A stretch of 64,000 nucleotides of DNA. Source: Corticium candelabrum (Eukaryota > Porifera > Homoscleromorpha > Homosclerophorida > Plakinidae). The stretch lies in the NCBI RefSeq assembly GCF_963422355.1, contig NC_085105.1:5357651-5421650 (forward strand), given 5' to 3'. The notes beneath the pieces were generated by a model. The model was given only the letters and a program-made list of their open reading frames with translations. It was not told the origin of the DNA and made no database searches. Each line of letters begins with the position of its first letter. Position 1 is the first letter of the stretch. Positions 63,902-64,000 of the stretch are shown piece after piece. A program made the translations under genes and the position numbers.

Positions 63902-63925
63902 GAGACAGACAGACAGACAGACAGC
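63851..63925. repeat. (ACAG)n microsatellite
   Basis: About 18 ACAG units with one AGAG interruption. The CLSV-type reading frame is an artefact. Confidence 0.98.
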
Positions 63926-64000
63926 AGAGACGTAGCCACCGGTCCCGGTGCGTGAAACCGGACCACTTTTCAATATTTGTGCTTAAATAATTGTTACAGC

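Noticed and set aside
63647..63966. Open frames across the (ACAG)n tract
   Set aside because: They consist mainly of DRQT or CLSV repeats from the microsatellite.

Overview
The window looks like chromosomal DNA from an animal. It has short GT-AG introns, one host gene split by very large introns, and dense nested transposable elements. A sponge or other early-branching animal is my best guess; this rests on the mix of element families and is not proven.

The only clear host gene is the C-terminal three fifths of FAN1 (Fanconi-associated structure-specific nuclease), plus strand, about 33 to 40653. I assembled twelve exons whose splice phases agree from end to end, giving about 614 residues. 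They run from a SAP-like/linker region through the TPR-like helical repeats to the VRR-NUC nuclease domain and the stop. The 5' end lies outside the window. Four exon-to-exon gaps are small (53-59 bp). Three introns are huge (16.6, 11.3 and 7.3 kb) and hold most of the mobile elements.

Intron at 1290-17915: a minus-strand Ty3/gypsy element with matching LTRs and a 5-bp target duplication; a decayed LINE cut by an (AC)n tract; a terminal-inverted-repeat (TIR) element carrying a Ulp1-like peptidase remnant; a small MITE; and an apparently intact DNA transposon (12680-17741) with a 793-aa DUF6589-like putative transposase and a divergently read, spliced RecQ-type helicase. Intron at 18015-29295: a PIF/Harbinger-like MITE, a 2.4-kb long-TIR element, and a LINE split by a hAT element that is itself split by a 1.5-kb element. 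Intron at 29707-36989: a pogo-like MITE between two microsatellites, a 1.2-kb TIR element, and remnants of a zinc-finger LINE and an OTU protease.

Downstream of FAN1 (40654-64000) there is no recognisable host gene. The order is: three head-to-tail tRNA-derived SINEs; a tandem array of 0.55-0.75-kb units invaded by a second gypsy element whose 3' LTR is itself split by two insertions; a third gypsy element sitting with flanking inverted repeats inside a fourth SINE and containing a nearly intact Merlin transposon; a fifth, truncated SINE; Helitron helicase and Rep fragments in opposite orientations around a truncated gag element; and a final kilobase with an (ACAG)n tract.

The most notable pattern is a group of four elements with TAGCCTCG-like termini and 8-9-bp target duplications. 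One encodes the RecQ plus DUF6589-like pair and three are non-coding. For one of them the array supplies related empty sites within the same window.
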